Origin: Gammaproteobacteria bacterium
GTDB lineage: Bacteria > Pseudomonadota > Gammaproteobacteria > CAJXQU01
Assembly (NCBI GenBank): GCA_026984775.1
Contig: JALSRM010000043.1
Coordinates: 62,001 to 126,000 of the forward strand
DNA length: 64,000 nt
Direction of reading: 5' to 3'
This document shows positions 36,192 to 45,364 of the stretch, in pieces. Below the pieces are notes generated by a model. It did not search any database. It had not been told where the DNA came from and saw only the letters and a program-made list of their open reading frames with translations. Position 1 is the first letter of the stretch. Each line of letters begins with the position of its first letter. Made by a program: the position numbers and the translations under genes.

Positions 36192-36404
36192 CGTGATGCT
36201 GATCATTGGAGATTGGATTGAACTGTCCGAGGAGGGAAGTACGATTTTTTGTTGGTTTTCGAGCCAACATAAGCTTTTGATATACAGGATCCCACTGTGT
36301 CGTGGAGCCTGTCTATCAAAGTACCATATATAAACGTCGGGATAACAGTTTTTATTGGCAGAAGAGAGTTTTTTATATAAATAATAAAAAGGAGGGTAAT
36401 TGCA

Positions 36405-36821
36405 ATGAGTATGATTTCTGAATTCAAAGAATTTGCCATGAAAGGCAATGTCGTGGATATGGCTGTTGGTATCATCATCGGAGGTGCCTTTGGCAAGATC
36501 ATCAGCTCCTTGGTGAGTGACATTATCATGCCAGTGATCGGCAAACTGATGGGAGGCGTCGATTTCAGTCAACTGTATATAAATCTGGGAGAAGGTGAAT
36601 ACCCGTCATTGGAAGCAGCAAAGGAGGCCGGTGCAGCGACTCTGAACTATGGTAATTTTATCCAGACGACGCTCGATTTTCTGATTATTGCATTTGCCAT
36701 CTTCATGATGATTAAGGTAATGAACAGTGTAAGGAAACAAAAGGAAGAGGAGGCACCGGCCGAACCACCCGCGGAAGAAGTTCTACTCAGGGAAATCCGT
36801 GATCTTCTCAAAAACAAGTAG
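36405..36821 (+). CDS. mscL: Large-conductance mechanosensitive channel MscL
   Basis: A 138-residue MscL channel, which opens under membrane tension and lets solutes escape in osmotic downshock. It starts [46 protein letters not shown], which holds the pore-lining first helix; the second helix is at about 84-106 ([23 protein letters not shown]), and the charged C-terminal bundle ends [15 protein letters not shown]. Very strong ribosome binding site, AAAAAGGAGGG. A bidirectional terminator follows. Confidence 0.96.
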   Translation: MSMISEFKEFAMKGNVVDMAVGIIIGGAFGKIISSLVSDIIMPVIGKLMGGVDFSQLYINLGEGEYPSLEAAKEAGAATLNYGNFIQTTLDFLIIAFAIFMMIKVMNSVRKQKEEEAPAEPPAEEVLLREIRDLLKNK

Positions 36822-36845
36822 AATAAACCTTCGTTGATTTCCAAT

Positions 36846-36875
36846 TAAAAAGGCCCGTGAAAGCGGGCCTTTTTC
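36846..36875. terminator. Bidirectional terminator between mscL and the TM/HhH gene
   Basis: AAAAAGGCCCG (36847-36857) pairs with CGGGCCTTTTT (36864-36874) around a 6-base loop, giving a T run on either strand. It serves mscL on the plus strand and touches the stop codon of the convergent gene. Confidence 0.88.
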
Positions 36876-37521
36876 ATGATTTGTTTTCGATCAACTCTTT
36901 TGCCTGGCTAACCCAGTTCTCTCTTTCTATGCGTCCTTTGAACTGGAGATGCTCGTTGACCCATTTGATGTTTTCGTCGGTGAATGCTGCGATTTGTTTC
37001 AGATGGAAAATGCCGAGGCTGTTCAATGTTGATTCTATTTTGGGTCCGATGCCATTAATAACTTTCAGATCATCCGCTATCCCTTCTGGGTGATCCAGTG
37101 CGATCGGAGGTGTCCCTGTCTCTACTCTCCTCTGATTTAGATCAGTAGAAGAAATTGTTGTCCCTTTCCCTTCGAGACCGGAGATCTCAGTCCTTAATCT
37201 TTCCAGTGGATGATGACTTTCAGAGTTATTTTTTTCCAGTTCCAACGTAGATCGGAAGGGTAATGCTGTGGGCTTGACTGCAGGCCTGGTTTGCGGTTCA
37301 GCCACTTGTGTTGCTTCATTCCTTTGTTGTTTGAGTGTTTCAATCTCTTTACGTAGTTGATTGTTCTCCGTTTGCAGGACATGGTGGCGACTACGCCATT
37401 GATTCTCAGAAGCGAGCAGACGCGACTCAAATCCGAACGCACGGGTGATCCAGCCAATGAAAAAACCAACGATCGCCGCCAGGATCAGAAACAGCAAAAT
37501 TTGTAATAATAGATAATCCAT
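36874..37521 (-). CDS. Membrane-anchored coiled-coil protein with C-terminal helix-hairpin-helix domain
   Basis: A 215-residue protein: an N-terminal helix (about 4-29, ending IGWITRAFG), a coiled-coil-like stretch (about 35-70), a polar linker, and a C-terminal domain of about 65 residues starting DDLKVINGIGPKIESTLNSLGIFHLKQIAAF and ending WVSQAKELIE. That last part is the helix-hairpin-helix fold found at the end of several proteins annotated as ribosomal L21-like or NADH dehydrogenase subunit E-like; it may bind nucleic acid or protein. It starts 12 bases after the OmpA-domain gene and the two form an operon. The role is unknown. Confidence 0.8.
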   Translation of the reverse strand: MDYLLLQILLFLILAAIVGFFIGWITRAFGFESRLLASENQWRSRHHVLQTENNQLRKEIETLKQQRNEATQVAEPQTRPAVKPTALPFRSTLELEKNNSESHHPLERLRTEISGLEGKGTTISSTDLNQRRVETGTPPIALDHPEGIADDLKVINGIGPKIESTLNSLGIFHLKQIAAFTDENIKWVNEHLQFKGRIERENWVSQAKELIENKS

Positions 37522-37533
37522 GATTCGTGCTCC

Positions 37534-38334
37534 TTATGGAGTAAGGTGGAATTCTATACGACGATTACGTTCCCTTCCTTCTTCAGTATCATTCGGAGCG
37601 ATTGGAGAAGAGGAACCGTAACCCACGGCTTTCAGCCGATGCCCTGAGATTCCTTTTTCCTGTAAATGCTCCATCACTGCTTGTGCCCGATCAAGACTAA
37701 GAAGAATATTCTTGTCGGTCTCGCCAACATTGTCTGTATGACCGGCCACTTCGATTTGATAATCAGGGCAGGTTTTCATAGTCGTAGCAAGTTGATCGAG
37801 TAGGGGGAGGCTTTTTTTGGAAATCTTGCTGCTGCCCGTCTTGAACACGATAGACTGTTTCTCCAGAAGGGTTTCAATCTTTTTCTGACACTGTTCCAGT
37901 GTGATGATGTTATCACCGGAAGATTGGGTTTGATCGATTTTTGCTGGGGGTGTTTCATTTCCGGTTTTTGATACAGCTCCAGTGTCAGACACCGGTTCCG
38001 GTTCATTTACTCTGATCAATGGTTCGTTTGCAGGTATTTCTGCTCTTTTCGATTTTGCAATCTTGCAGAGGCATTTGACTTGGCGGACCCCCCATACAGA
38101 TCGAACAGCATCTTCTGCACGGAGAATGGAGGCTTGATCTGGGGCAGAACCAGTAATAATCACATCCCGACCATCAGTTTCAACCTGCGCCCAGGGTAGA
38201 TCCTCTTTGATTAAAGCGAGTTCGGATCGGTCTTTTAGATCAGTTTCTATTTCATCGACTTTGAAATGAAGCGTGGCCACATAAATGAGAGATATCAATG
38301 CAAGACCAACGATCCAGATCACGATCCTTCCCAT
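37534..38334 (-). CDS. OmpA-domain protein with N-terminal membrane anchor and BON-like domain
   Basis: A 266-residue protein with one uncleaved N-terminal helix (about 4-23), a BON-like region (about 35-90, DLPWAQVETDGRDVIITGSAPDQASILRAEDAVRSVWGVRQV) and two nearby Cys (about 88-90, CLC), a Pro/Glu-rich linker, and a C-terminal OmpA domain (about 145-266) with VFKTGSSKISKKSLPLLDQLA and VAGHTDNVGETDKNILLSLDRAQAV. It should sit in the inner membrane and hold peptidoglycan, similar in design to ArfA of mycobacteria. First gene of a pair with the TM/HhH protein. Confidence 0.85.
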   Translation of the reverse strand: MGRIVIWIVGLALISLIYVATLHFKVDEIETDLKDRSELALIKEDLPWAQVETDGRDVIITGSAPDQASILRAEDAVRSVWGVRQVKCLCKIAKSKRAEIPANEPLIRVNEPEPVSDTGAVSKTGNETPPAKIDQTQSSGDNIITLEQCQKKIETLLEKQSIVFKTGSSKISKKSLPLLDQLATTMKTCPDYQIEVAGHTDNVGETDKNILLSLDRAQAVMEHLQEKGISGHRLKAVGYGSSSPIAPNDTEEGRERNRRIEFHLTP

Positions 38335-38453
38335 AATACCCTCATCGAAAATTGTGAAATTGCCGATTGACAGTGTCTGTAGAACTTCCCAACCGACAGG
38401 ACTGGACTTAATATAGCACCTTGAACCACATCATGAAAAAGGAAAAATAAAAA

Positions 38454-38870
38454 ATGTTTGTCATTCGTTCAATCCCTCTGTTTGCATTTCTGTGGCTTGC
38501 TTATACCCTGTTGACACTGTTCAGTGAGCCGGGCAGCATTGATTCTACGGTTTTCAATTTTACATTGCCGTCCGGGTCGGACTGGACGGTCACCCAAGGT
38601 GATATCCTGATATTTATCGGCATAATCTTTCTCTATGTCGAGATCTTCAAGGCAACCAGGACAACGGCCGGTTCGATTATCGATCATACATTGTCCATGG
38701 TGGTTTTTGTGGGTATGTTGCTCCAGTTCATTCTTGCGGAAAAGGCCGGAAACTCAGTTTTTGCTACTCTGACTCTAATGGCTCTGGTAGATGTAGTTGC
38801 CGGTTTTACTGTCACCATTGTTTCTGCACGACGTGATTTCGGTTTTGGAGGCCAGAATCCTGATGTCTAA
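38454..38870 (+). CDS. Small four-helix membrane protein of unknown function
   Basis: A 138-residue protein with four hydrophobic segments (about 5-22, 46-63, 75-95 and 100-123), ending in a short polar tail. I see no known motif. Its last 8 bases overlap the start of the HerA-like ATPase gene, and the ribosome binding site of that gene is within it, so the two are translationally coupled. Such small membrane proteins are often seen before DUF853 ATPase genes, but no role is established. Confidence 0.75.
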   Translation: MFVIRSIPLFAFLWLAYTLLTLFSEPGSIDSTVFNFTLPSGSDWTVTQGDILIFIGIIFLYVEIFKATRTTAGSIIDHTLSMVVFVGMLLQFILAEKAGNSVFATLTLMALVDVVAGFTVTIVSARRDFGFGGQNPDV

Positions 38871-40332
38871 TCCTGTCAACTCAATCTATATCGGAAAGGG
38901 TGAGAAGCCACAGTATCTTAATCTGAAACTGGCTAACCGGCATGGTTTGATTGCGGGTGCTACCGGTACGGGTAAAACTGTTTCACTGCAGATTCTGGCT
39001 GAAGGCTTTTCGAGTCAGGGCGTACCGGTATTTATGGCTGATGTCAAAGGTGATCTTTCCGGTATTTCCCAACCTGGTAAACCTAACAAAAAACTGGAAG
39101 AAAGGGCCGAAAAGATCGGCTTTGAAGAGTATTCCTATCGCGCCTTTCCGACCATTTTCTGGGATTTGTTCGGTAAACAGGGGCATCCTATTAGGACAAC
39201 AGTCTCCGAGATGGGGCCGTTGCTGTTGTCACGACTGTTGGAGCTTAACGATACTCAGGAAGGTGTAGTCAATATCGTCTTCAAGGTTGCAGATGATGAA
39301 GGGCTATTATTACTCGACTTGAAAGATTTTCGTGCAATGTTGAATTTTGTTGGTGAAAATGCTGCCGAGTTAACAACGGAATATGGGAATGTCAGCAAAG
39401 CCTCTGTTGGTGCCATCCAGCGGCGCTTGCTGGTTCTGGAGCAGCAGGGAGGCAAGTACTTCTTTGGTGAGCCAGCACTGGATCTTGAGCACTTCATGCA
39501 AACCAATTCGGAAGGTTATGGATACATCAACGTGCTGGCCGCTGACAAATTGATGCAACATCCACGGATGTATGCGACTTTCTTGCTGTGGCTGCTTTCC
39601 GAATTGTTCGAGGAGCTTCCCGAGGTGGGTGATCCGGAAAAGCCCAGGCTGGTATTCTTTTTCGACGAGGCGCATCTGCTTTTCAATCGGGCTCCGCGTG
39701 CCTTGCTGGAAAAGGTTGAGCAGGTGGTCAAGCTGATTCGATCAAAAGGTGTGGGTGTCTATTTCGTGACTCAGAACCCGCTGGATATTCCAGACTCGGT
39801 ACTCAGCCAACTTGGCAACCGTGTTCAGCATGCATTGAGGGCCTTTACCCCTAGACAAAAAAAAGCGGTGAAAGTAGCGGCCGAAACGTTCCGACCAAAC
39901 CCGAAATTTGACGCAGCAGAGGTGATTACCCAGCTAGGTGTCGGAGAGGCCCTAGTGTCCACATTACAGAAAAAGGGTGTTCCGGGCATTGTCGATAGAA
40001 CCTTGATCCGCCCACCTTCATCAAGATTGGGACCTGCGAAGCCTGCTGAACGAAAAGCCATAATCGGAAACAGCCCGGTTCTGGGCATCTATGATAAAAA
40101 GATTGATCGACTATCGGCATTCGAAATGCTCAAACAGCGAGCAGAAAAGGCTGAAGAGAAAGTACCGCCAAAATCTCGACGGTATGAAACAGGAACGACT
40201 AAACGGCGACGTGGTCGTCAACGTCAGGGTATACTGGAGACCTTGGGTAAGAGTGTTGCTCGGACACTGGGTTCGAGTCTTGGGAGGCAAATTGTTCGGG
40301 GCCTGTTGGGTTCTATATTCAGGGGACGATAA
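38863..40332 (+). CDS. HerA-like ATPase, DUF853 family
   Basis: A 489-residue FtsK/HerA-superfamily ATPase. Walker A is GATGTGKT (32-39), followed by FMADVKGDLSGISQPG, and Walker B is PRLVFFFDEAHLLF at about 255. The C-terminal half has the DUF853 blocks SKGVGVYFVTQNPLDIPDSVLSQLGNRVQHALRAFTPRQKKAVK and a basic tail with KRRRGRQRQG and GRQIVRGLLGSIFRGR. The N-terminal sequence NPVNSIYIGKGE is typical. Functions suggested for the family involve DNA or protein translocation; none is proved. The ATG at 38863 with GGAGG upstream is chosen; longer forms would start within the preceding membrane protein gene. Confidence 0.88.
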   Translation: MSNPVNSIYIGKGEKPQYLNLKLANRHGLIAGATGTGKTVSLQILAEGFSSQGVPVFMADVKGDLSGISQPGKPNKKLEERAEKIGFEEYSYRAFPTIFWDLFGKQGHPIRTTVSEMGPLLLSRLLELNDTQEGVVNIVFKVADDEGLLLLDLKDFRAMLNFVGENAAELTTEYGNVSKASVGAIQRRLLVLEQQGGKYFFGEPALDLEHFMQTNSEGYGYINVLAADKLMQHPRMYATFLLWLLSELFEELPEVGDPEKPRLVFFFDEAHLLFNRAPRALLEKVEQVVKLIRSKGVGVYFVTQNPLDIPDSVLSQLGNRVQHALRAFTPRQKKAVKVAAETFRPNPKFDAAEVITQLGVGEALVSTLQKKGVPGIVDRTLIRPPSSRLGPAKPAERKAIIGNSPVLGIYDKKIDRLSAFEMLKQRAEKAEEKVPPKSRRYETGTTKRRRGRQRQGILETLGKSVARTLGSSLGRQIVRGLLGSIFRGR

Positions 40333-40495
40333 GCTGTCTTTCCCTTAGGTTTATTGCCGACCTTGAAAGCTTCAGGCAGTTCATTATCCCCTGTTTCTGA
40401 CTGAAAACAGGTTCCGTTGCAAGGTCTTTCCACGGTCACATCGTTCCGGCATCGATATTGCTTCTTCCTTCTATAAGAGAACGGGAGAAGATAAG

Positions 40496-41353
40496 ATGTT
40501 TTTTCCATACATTCGAAACAAGCGCAGGAAAATATTTTTTCTGGCTGCAGCATATCTACTTATTTTTCACCGATCAGTATCTACCACGGATCACCCATCT
40601 GCAGGATTAATCGTTCAGACGGTGCCAGTCAGAGAGACCATGGTTTCGGAACAACCGCCACAAACAGAGATGCCCGTTATCGATGCCGATGCCCCTGATG
40701 GTCAGGGTTTGCGTGATCCCAGAGCTCAGGAACTGGATAAGATTGTTTATCCGATTACGACTGTGACAAAATTTGTCGGTGGTCAGGAAGAGCGGAATCG
40801 AGGGAGTGGCTTCGTGGTTGGTAACCGTTTTTTTACCGTCAACCATAACCTCACGACGGCTTTTCCTTCTTTGCGTGTCAAAAGTACCGTTTTTATCGAC
40901 GGGATGTCTGTCCCTCAGCCAATTCTTGCGGACAAGGTGCATGATGTTGCAGTTTTTGAATTACCGGAAAAACTCTGTGCCAGACATTGCAATGACAAGG
41001 AAGTGGATTTCGCTCCCAATCTGACAGTGTCGAAAAAGGTCTACTGGTTACGCAAATTCGAAAATGAATTTACCCTCAAGGAAGCCCGAATTCTCTCAAC
41101 GGTTGCTTTCGGTGATTCCAAACACAAAACAGATCTCGGCTGTAAGAACAACACGGTGGTGCTGGTCGACCAGCCTTTTATACCGGGAAGTTCCGGCTCG
41201 CCCATCATGGATGCTGAAACAGGGAAAATCATCGGTGTGATTCAGGGTAGTGTCGATGAGGGAGAAAAGTCGAAAGGTTATTTCAAACCGATCAATTGTG
41301 TGCTAGCAATGCTGGCAGAGAGGCACCCTTCAAGGGCGATAGCTGGATTGTAG
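40496..41353 (+). CDS. Exported trypsin-like serine protease
   Basis: A 285-residue protein with an N-terminal hydrophobic segment (about 12-25) and a chymotrypsin-fold protease domain from about residue 85. The likely triad is His in FFTVNHNLTT (about 117), Asp in KVHDVAVFEL (about 150) and Ser in PGSSGSPIMD (about 240). GSSGSP is the normal oxyanion-loop form. No PDZ domain follows, which separates it from DegP/DegQ. A periplasmic or membrane-bound housekeeping or signalling protease is likely; the substrate is unknown. Single gene. Confidence 0.8.
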   Translation: MFFPYIRNKRRKIFFLAAAYLLIFHRSVSTTDHPSAGLIVQTVPVRETMVSEQPPQTEMPVIDADAPDGQGLRDPRAQELDKIVYPITTVTKFVGGQEERNRGSGFVVGNRFFTVNHNLTTAFPSLRVKSTVFIDGMSVPQPILADKVHDVAVFELPEKLCARHCNDKEVDFAPNLTVSKKVYWLRKFENEFTLKEARILSTVAFGDSKHKTDLGCKNNTVVLVDQPFIPGSSGSPIMDAETGKIIGVIQGSVDEGEKSKGYFKPINCVLAMLAERHPSRAIAGL

Positions 41354-41530
41354 TCCCGATTATTCTCAGAATGAGGGAGGGTAGTGCAGGGACAGATCGA
41401 TTCCTCCTTTGAAAATCAGTGTTTACCTTCTAACGATATAACCAAAGCCAATTGATGCGTTAAGGTATAGCCGATAAAATTCAGCACCTTTTGCTCTACC
41501 TCTTAACGTGGATCTAAATTAAGGCATCAA

Positions 41531-44500
41531 ATGGCTACGAAGATCAATAACAGCGAACCCTTGGTTCTGGGCATCTCCGGTTTTGAATACGCCGATCTGT
41601 ATGATCCGTCGCGTCTTGCCGATCTGACCCAACGATTCAATGATGAAATAAAAAATATGGATGCTGCTCTTTCCTCAGAGTTCGAGGCATACCGAGCGTG
41701 TCAGGGAGAAGGGATGGAGCCCAAGGCGATCTCGGATCTGCTGGTGCGGATGGCGCCCCATGTGGGGAATTTCATTGCCAAACTGTTCAATATCGTCCCA
41801 CAAAGGGAACAGCAAAGGGCGGCGATACTGGCCGATGTAGAGAGTATTTTCATTCTCAAGCATGAAGTTGTAGCCAAACTGAATGCTAAATTCCGGGGGG
41901 TGGATATCTCAGAATGGGATCTGGAGAAGATCAAGGCAGATTTCAATCGGTTGGCGAAGGTCGCGTTTCCGGATGCGATTGAAGAAAACGATTTGGAAAG
42001 AACCCTGGGCCGGATAGGTGCTCGTCTGGCTCGCCTTTCTAACCACTTCAAACTGATCGCTAAAGGTAAACAGAGTGAGGAGCCGAATGCTGATGACGAA
42101 GTCGCCCGGTTGCGAGATGCCATCGCCGGAGAGGATGCTTTTGCAACCCTTTCCGCACGGAAGGATGATGCGGATTTCGTCGATGCCCTGCTCGAGATCG
42201 TGCAACGCTGGTGTTTTGCTGCTCAGAACGATACGGCTATGCAGCAGGAAGTGGCTGACTGGGTTCTGTTCAAGACGCCTCATCGTACCGATTTTGATCA
42301 TCTGGTGGCGCACCTGACGGAGGAAAGAGACGGTTATACCGTTTGGATGGGGCCAGAACATCGCCGTCGCCGTCGAGTTGGCTTCGGGCTGACCGATCCG
42401 CGTTTTCGGGAGCGGCGGGTGCTCTATGAGATCGACCATTGTATCTATTGCCATGAACGTGACACGGATTCATGTTCCAAGGGCATGCGCAACAAAAAAG
42501 AGGGCGAGGGTCCTTTCAAGATCAATCCCTTGGGTGAGGTGGTCACAGGGTGTCCTCTGGAAGAGAAGATTTCGGAAATGCATGTGGTCAAAAAACAGGG
42601 CGACAATATCGGTGCGCTGTCCTTGATCACGATCGACAATCCTATGTGTCCTGGCACCGGTCATCGAATCTGCAATGACTGCATGCGCGGATGTATCTAC
42701 CAGAAAACCGAACCGGTCAATATCCCGCAAATCGAGACCAATGTTCTCACAGATGTTTTGCAGTTGCCGTGGGGCTTTGAGATTTATAGCTTGTTGACAC
42801 GTTGGAATCCACTGAACGTTAAACGCCCCCATGCCTTGCCCTATAACGGCAAGAATGTACTGGTAGTGGGGATGGGGCCTGCCGGTTACACCTTGGCGCA
42901 TTATCTCCTGAATGAAGGTTTTGGCGTGGTCGGTATCGATGGACTCAAGATCGAACCCTTGCCGGAATCGCTCACTGGCAATGATCAACAGCCTCCCATG
43001 CCGATCCAGAACTTTGATGATATCTATGAAGATCTGGACAGACGGGTGATGCTTGGATTCGGAGGAGTGGCCGAATACGGGATCACCGTTCGCTGGGACA
43101 AGAATTTCCTCAAGGTGATCTACCTCAATCTGCTTCGGCGTCAGGCATTCCGTTGCTATGGTGGTGTGCGTTTCGGCGGTACACTGACCATCAATGATGC
43201 TTGGGATCTGGGCTTCCATCACATTGCGATCGCCAGCGGTGCAGGCAAACCCACGGTGATTCCACTGAAAAACAATCTGATTCGCGGGATCCGAAAGGCG
43301 TCGGATCTGCTCATGGCATTACAACTGACGGGCGCGGCCAAGGAATCTTCCCTGGCCAATCTTCAGGTACGCTTGCCCGCCGGTGTGATCGGTGGCGGTC
43401 TGACTGGCATTGATACGGCCACCGAGGTGATGGCCTATTATCCAGTACAGGTGGAGAAGATCCTCAATCGCTACGAAACGCTCTGTGCCGAGTATGGTGA
43501 GGAAAAGGTGCGTTCCCGTTATGACGAGGAAGAGCGGATCATCCTCGACGAGTTTCTTGAACATGGCAAGACCATTCGAGCAGAACGTGAGCGGGCGCAA
43601 GCAGCCGGTGAAACACCGGACTTTCAGCCCCTGATCCGGCAATGGGGTGGGGTGACCATGTTCTATCGCAAAGGCATGGTGGACTCACCGGCCTATCGTC
43701 AAAACCATGAAGAAATTGCGGAAGCACTGGATGAAGGTATCGAACTGGCGGAAGGTTTGAGTCCCGTTGAGGCCCACATGGATCAGTTCGAGCATCTCAA
43801 TGCCGTTACCTTCGACAAGCTGGAGAAAAAGGACGGCAAGTGGGTGAATACCGGGGAGCAGTTGAAGGTACCTTTGAAGAGTCTTTTCATTGCGGCAGGT
43901 ACCTCACCCAATACTATCTATGAAGAAGAGTTTCCGGGCACCTTCGAGATGGACTGGAAATACTATCAGCGTTACATGCCAGACTGGGTCAAAGAGGATC
44001 CTGATCTGATCCCGGTCAATGACGGCCCTCACCCGAAGATTGCAAAACCCGCACCTTTTACTTCTTATCATCGGGGAGGGCACTATATCACTTTCTATGG
44101 CGACAACCATCCGGTCTATGCCGGTAATGTGGTCAAAGCCATGGCCAGCGCTAAAGACGGCTATCCCCATATCGTAAAACTTTTTGAGAAAGAGCTTGCC
44201 ACACTGGAGCCGTCGGATCAGCCAAACCGTGATCAATCATTGAAAAATCTGCAACGGCGTCTAGATGAGAGTCTGCGGGCCGAAGTGGTTGAAGTCAACC
44301 GCTTGACGCCGACCATCGTCGAAGTCATCGTCAAGGCCCCAATGCAGGCACAAAAGTTCATGCCAGGCCAGTTCTACCGAGTACAGAACTTTGAGGTCAA
44401 TGCCCCGGTTATCGAAGATACGGTCCTTGCTACCGAGGGAATCGCACTCACGGGGGCATGGGTCGATAAAGAGAAAGGCTTGATCTCTCTCATTGCGTTA

Positions 44501-45247
44501 GAGATGGGCAGCTCATCCCGGCTCTGTTCTACCTGGAAGCCGGGCGAGCAGGTGGTCGTCATGGGTGTCACCGGTGCACCTACGGACATTCCGATGGGTA
44601 AAACGGTCGTTCTGCTCGGCGGTGGATTGGGCAATGCCGTCCTCTTTTCCATTGGCAAGGCGCTGCGTTCTGCCGGAAACCATGTACTCTACTTTGCCGG
44701 CTACAAGCATCCTGAGGATGTCTTCAAGGTAGAGGAAATCGAGGCCGCGGCGGATGTCATTGTTTGGTCGGTGGACAAGGCAGAAGGCGTTGAGCCCATT
44801 GCTACCACTCGGCCCCAGGATAAAACCTTCGTCGGGAATATCATCGAGGCGATGATCGCCTATGCAGAAGGTGAGCTGGGTGATGTTCGGATTCATCTCG
44901 ATGACATGGATCACCTGATTGTTATAGGCTCGGACAAGATGATGGAAGCTGTCAAGGAAGCCCGGTATGGAATTCTTGCCCCCTATTTGAAAAAGAAACA
45001 CGAGGCGATCGGTTCGATCAACTCACCCATGCAGTGCATGATGAAAGGTGTCTGTGCCCAGTGTATGTGCAAGCATATCGATCCAGAGTCAGGGGCCGAG
45101 TATTTTGTCTACTCCTGCTACAACCAGGATCAGGAATTGGACAGGGTCGACTTTCCGAATCTGCATGCACGCTTGAGACAGAACTCAGTGCAGGAAAAAT
45201 TATCGGATATGTGGCTCGATCACTTAATGCGCTTGAATGAGGGATAG
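41531..45247 (+). CDS. Giant FAD-dependent oxidoreductase (GltD-like plus PyrK/ferredoxin-reductase-like fusion)
   Basis: A 1238-residue cytosolic flavoprotein. Residues 1-300 are a helical domain that I do not recognise. Cys 304, 307, 315, 341, 373, 381, 384 and 388 form a cluster-binding region like that of GltD. An FAD/NAD(P) disulfide-oxidoreductase-like part follows with GMGPAG (447-452) and GGGLTG (621-626). From about residue 915 there is a ferredoxin-NADP reductase fold (FMPGQFYRVQNFE, VVLLGGGLGNAVLFSIGKAL) and a C-terminal Cys set (1169, 1175, 1178, 1180, 1196) resembling the [2Fe-2S] site of PyrK. This layout joins in one chain the two halves of NfnAB- or sulfide-dehydrogenase-type enzymes, so it may transfer electrons between NAD(P)H and an Fe-S carrier. 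No partner gene is adjacent. Confidence 0.85.
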   Translation: MATKINNSEPLVLGISGFEYADLYDPSRLADLTQRFNDEIKNMDAALSSEFEAYRACQGEGMEPKAISDLLVRMAPHVGNFIAKLFNIVPQREQQRAAILADVESIFILKHEVVAKLNAKFRGVDISEWDLEKIKADFNRLAKVAFPDAIEENDLERTLGRIGARLARLSNHFKLIAKGKQSEEPNADDEVARLRDAIAGEDAFATLSARKDDADFVDALLEIVQRWCFAAQNDTAMQQEVADWVLFKTPHRTDFDHLVAHLTEERDGYTVWMGPEHRRRRRVGFGLTDPRFRERRVLYEIDHCIYCHERDTDSCSKGMRNKKEGEGPFKINPLGEVVTGCPLEEKISEMHVVKKQGDNIGALSLITIDNPMCPGTGHRICNDCMRGCIYQKTEPVNIPQIETNVLTDVLQLPWGFEIYSLLTRWNPLNVKRPHALPYNGKNVLVVGMGPAGYTLAHYLLNEGFGVVGIDGLKIEPLPESLTGNDQQPPMPIQNFDDIYEDLDRRVMLGFGGVAEYGITVRWDKNFLKVIYLNLLRRQAFRCYGGVRFGGTLTINDAWDLGFHHIAIASGAGKPTVIPLKNNLIRGIRKASDLLMALQLTGAAKESSLANLQVRLPAGVIGGGLTGIDTATEVMAYYPVQVEKILNRYETLCAEYGEEKVRSRYDEEERIILDEFLEHGKTIRAERERAQAAGETPDFQPLIRQWGGVTMFYRKGMVDSPAYRQNHEEIAEALDEGIELAEGLSPVEAHMDQFEHLNAVTFDKLEKKDGKWVNTGEQLKVPLKSLFIAAGTSPNTIYEEEFPGTFEMDWKYYQRYMPDWVKEDPDLIPVNDGPHPKIAKPAPFTSYHRGGHYITFYGDNHPVYAGNVVKAMASAKDGYPHIVKLFEKELATLEPSDQPNRDQSLKNLQRRLDESLRAEVVEVNRLTPTIVEVIVKAPMQAQKFMPGQFYRVQNFEVNAPVIEDTVLATEGIALTGAWVDKEKGLISLIALEMGSSSRLCSTWKPGEQVVVMGVTGAPTDIPMGKTVVLLGGGLGNAVLFSIGKALRSAGNHVLYFAGYKHPEDVFKVEEIEAAADVIVWSVDKAEGVEPIATTRPQDKTFVGNIIEAMIAYAEGELGDVRIHLDDMDHLIVIGSDKMMEAVKEARYGILAPYLKKKHEAIGSINSPMQCMMKGVCAQCMCKHIDPESGAEYFVYSCYNQDQELDRVDFPNLHARLRQNSVQEKLSDMWLDHLMRLNEG

Positions 45248-45364
45248 TTCAGAGTTTCTCATTTATATGATCTGCCGTTATACTTGGGTTCCCTCTGTCA
45301 AACTAAAATAAAAATTGGTCAATCGGATTGATGTAATTGTCGATTGATACCGGGAGTATAAAAA

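Noticed and set aside
42470-43222. 250-codon open frame on the minus strand inside the flavoprotein gene
   Set aside because: It is the antisense shadow of a strongly coding frame; the plus-strand protein has clear motifs across the whole stretch.
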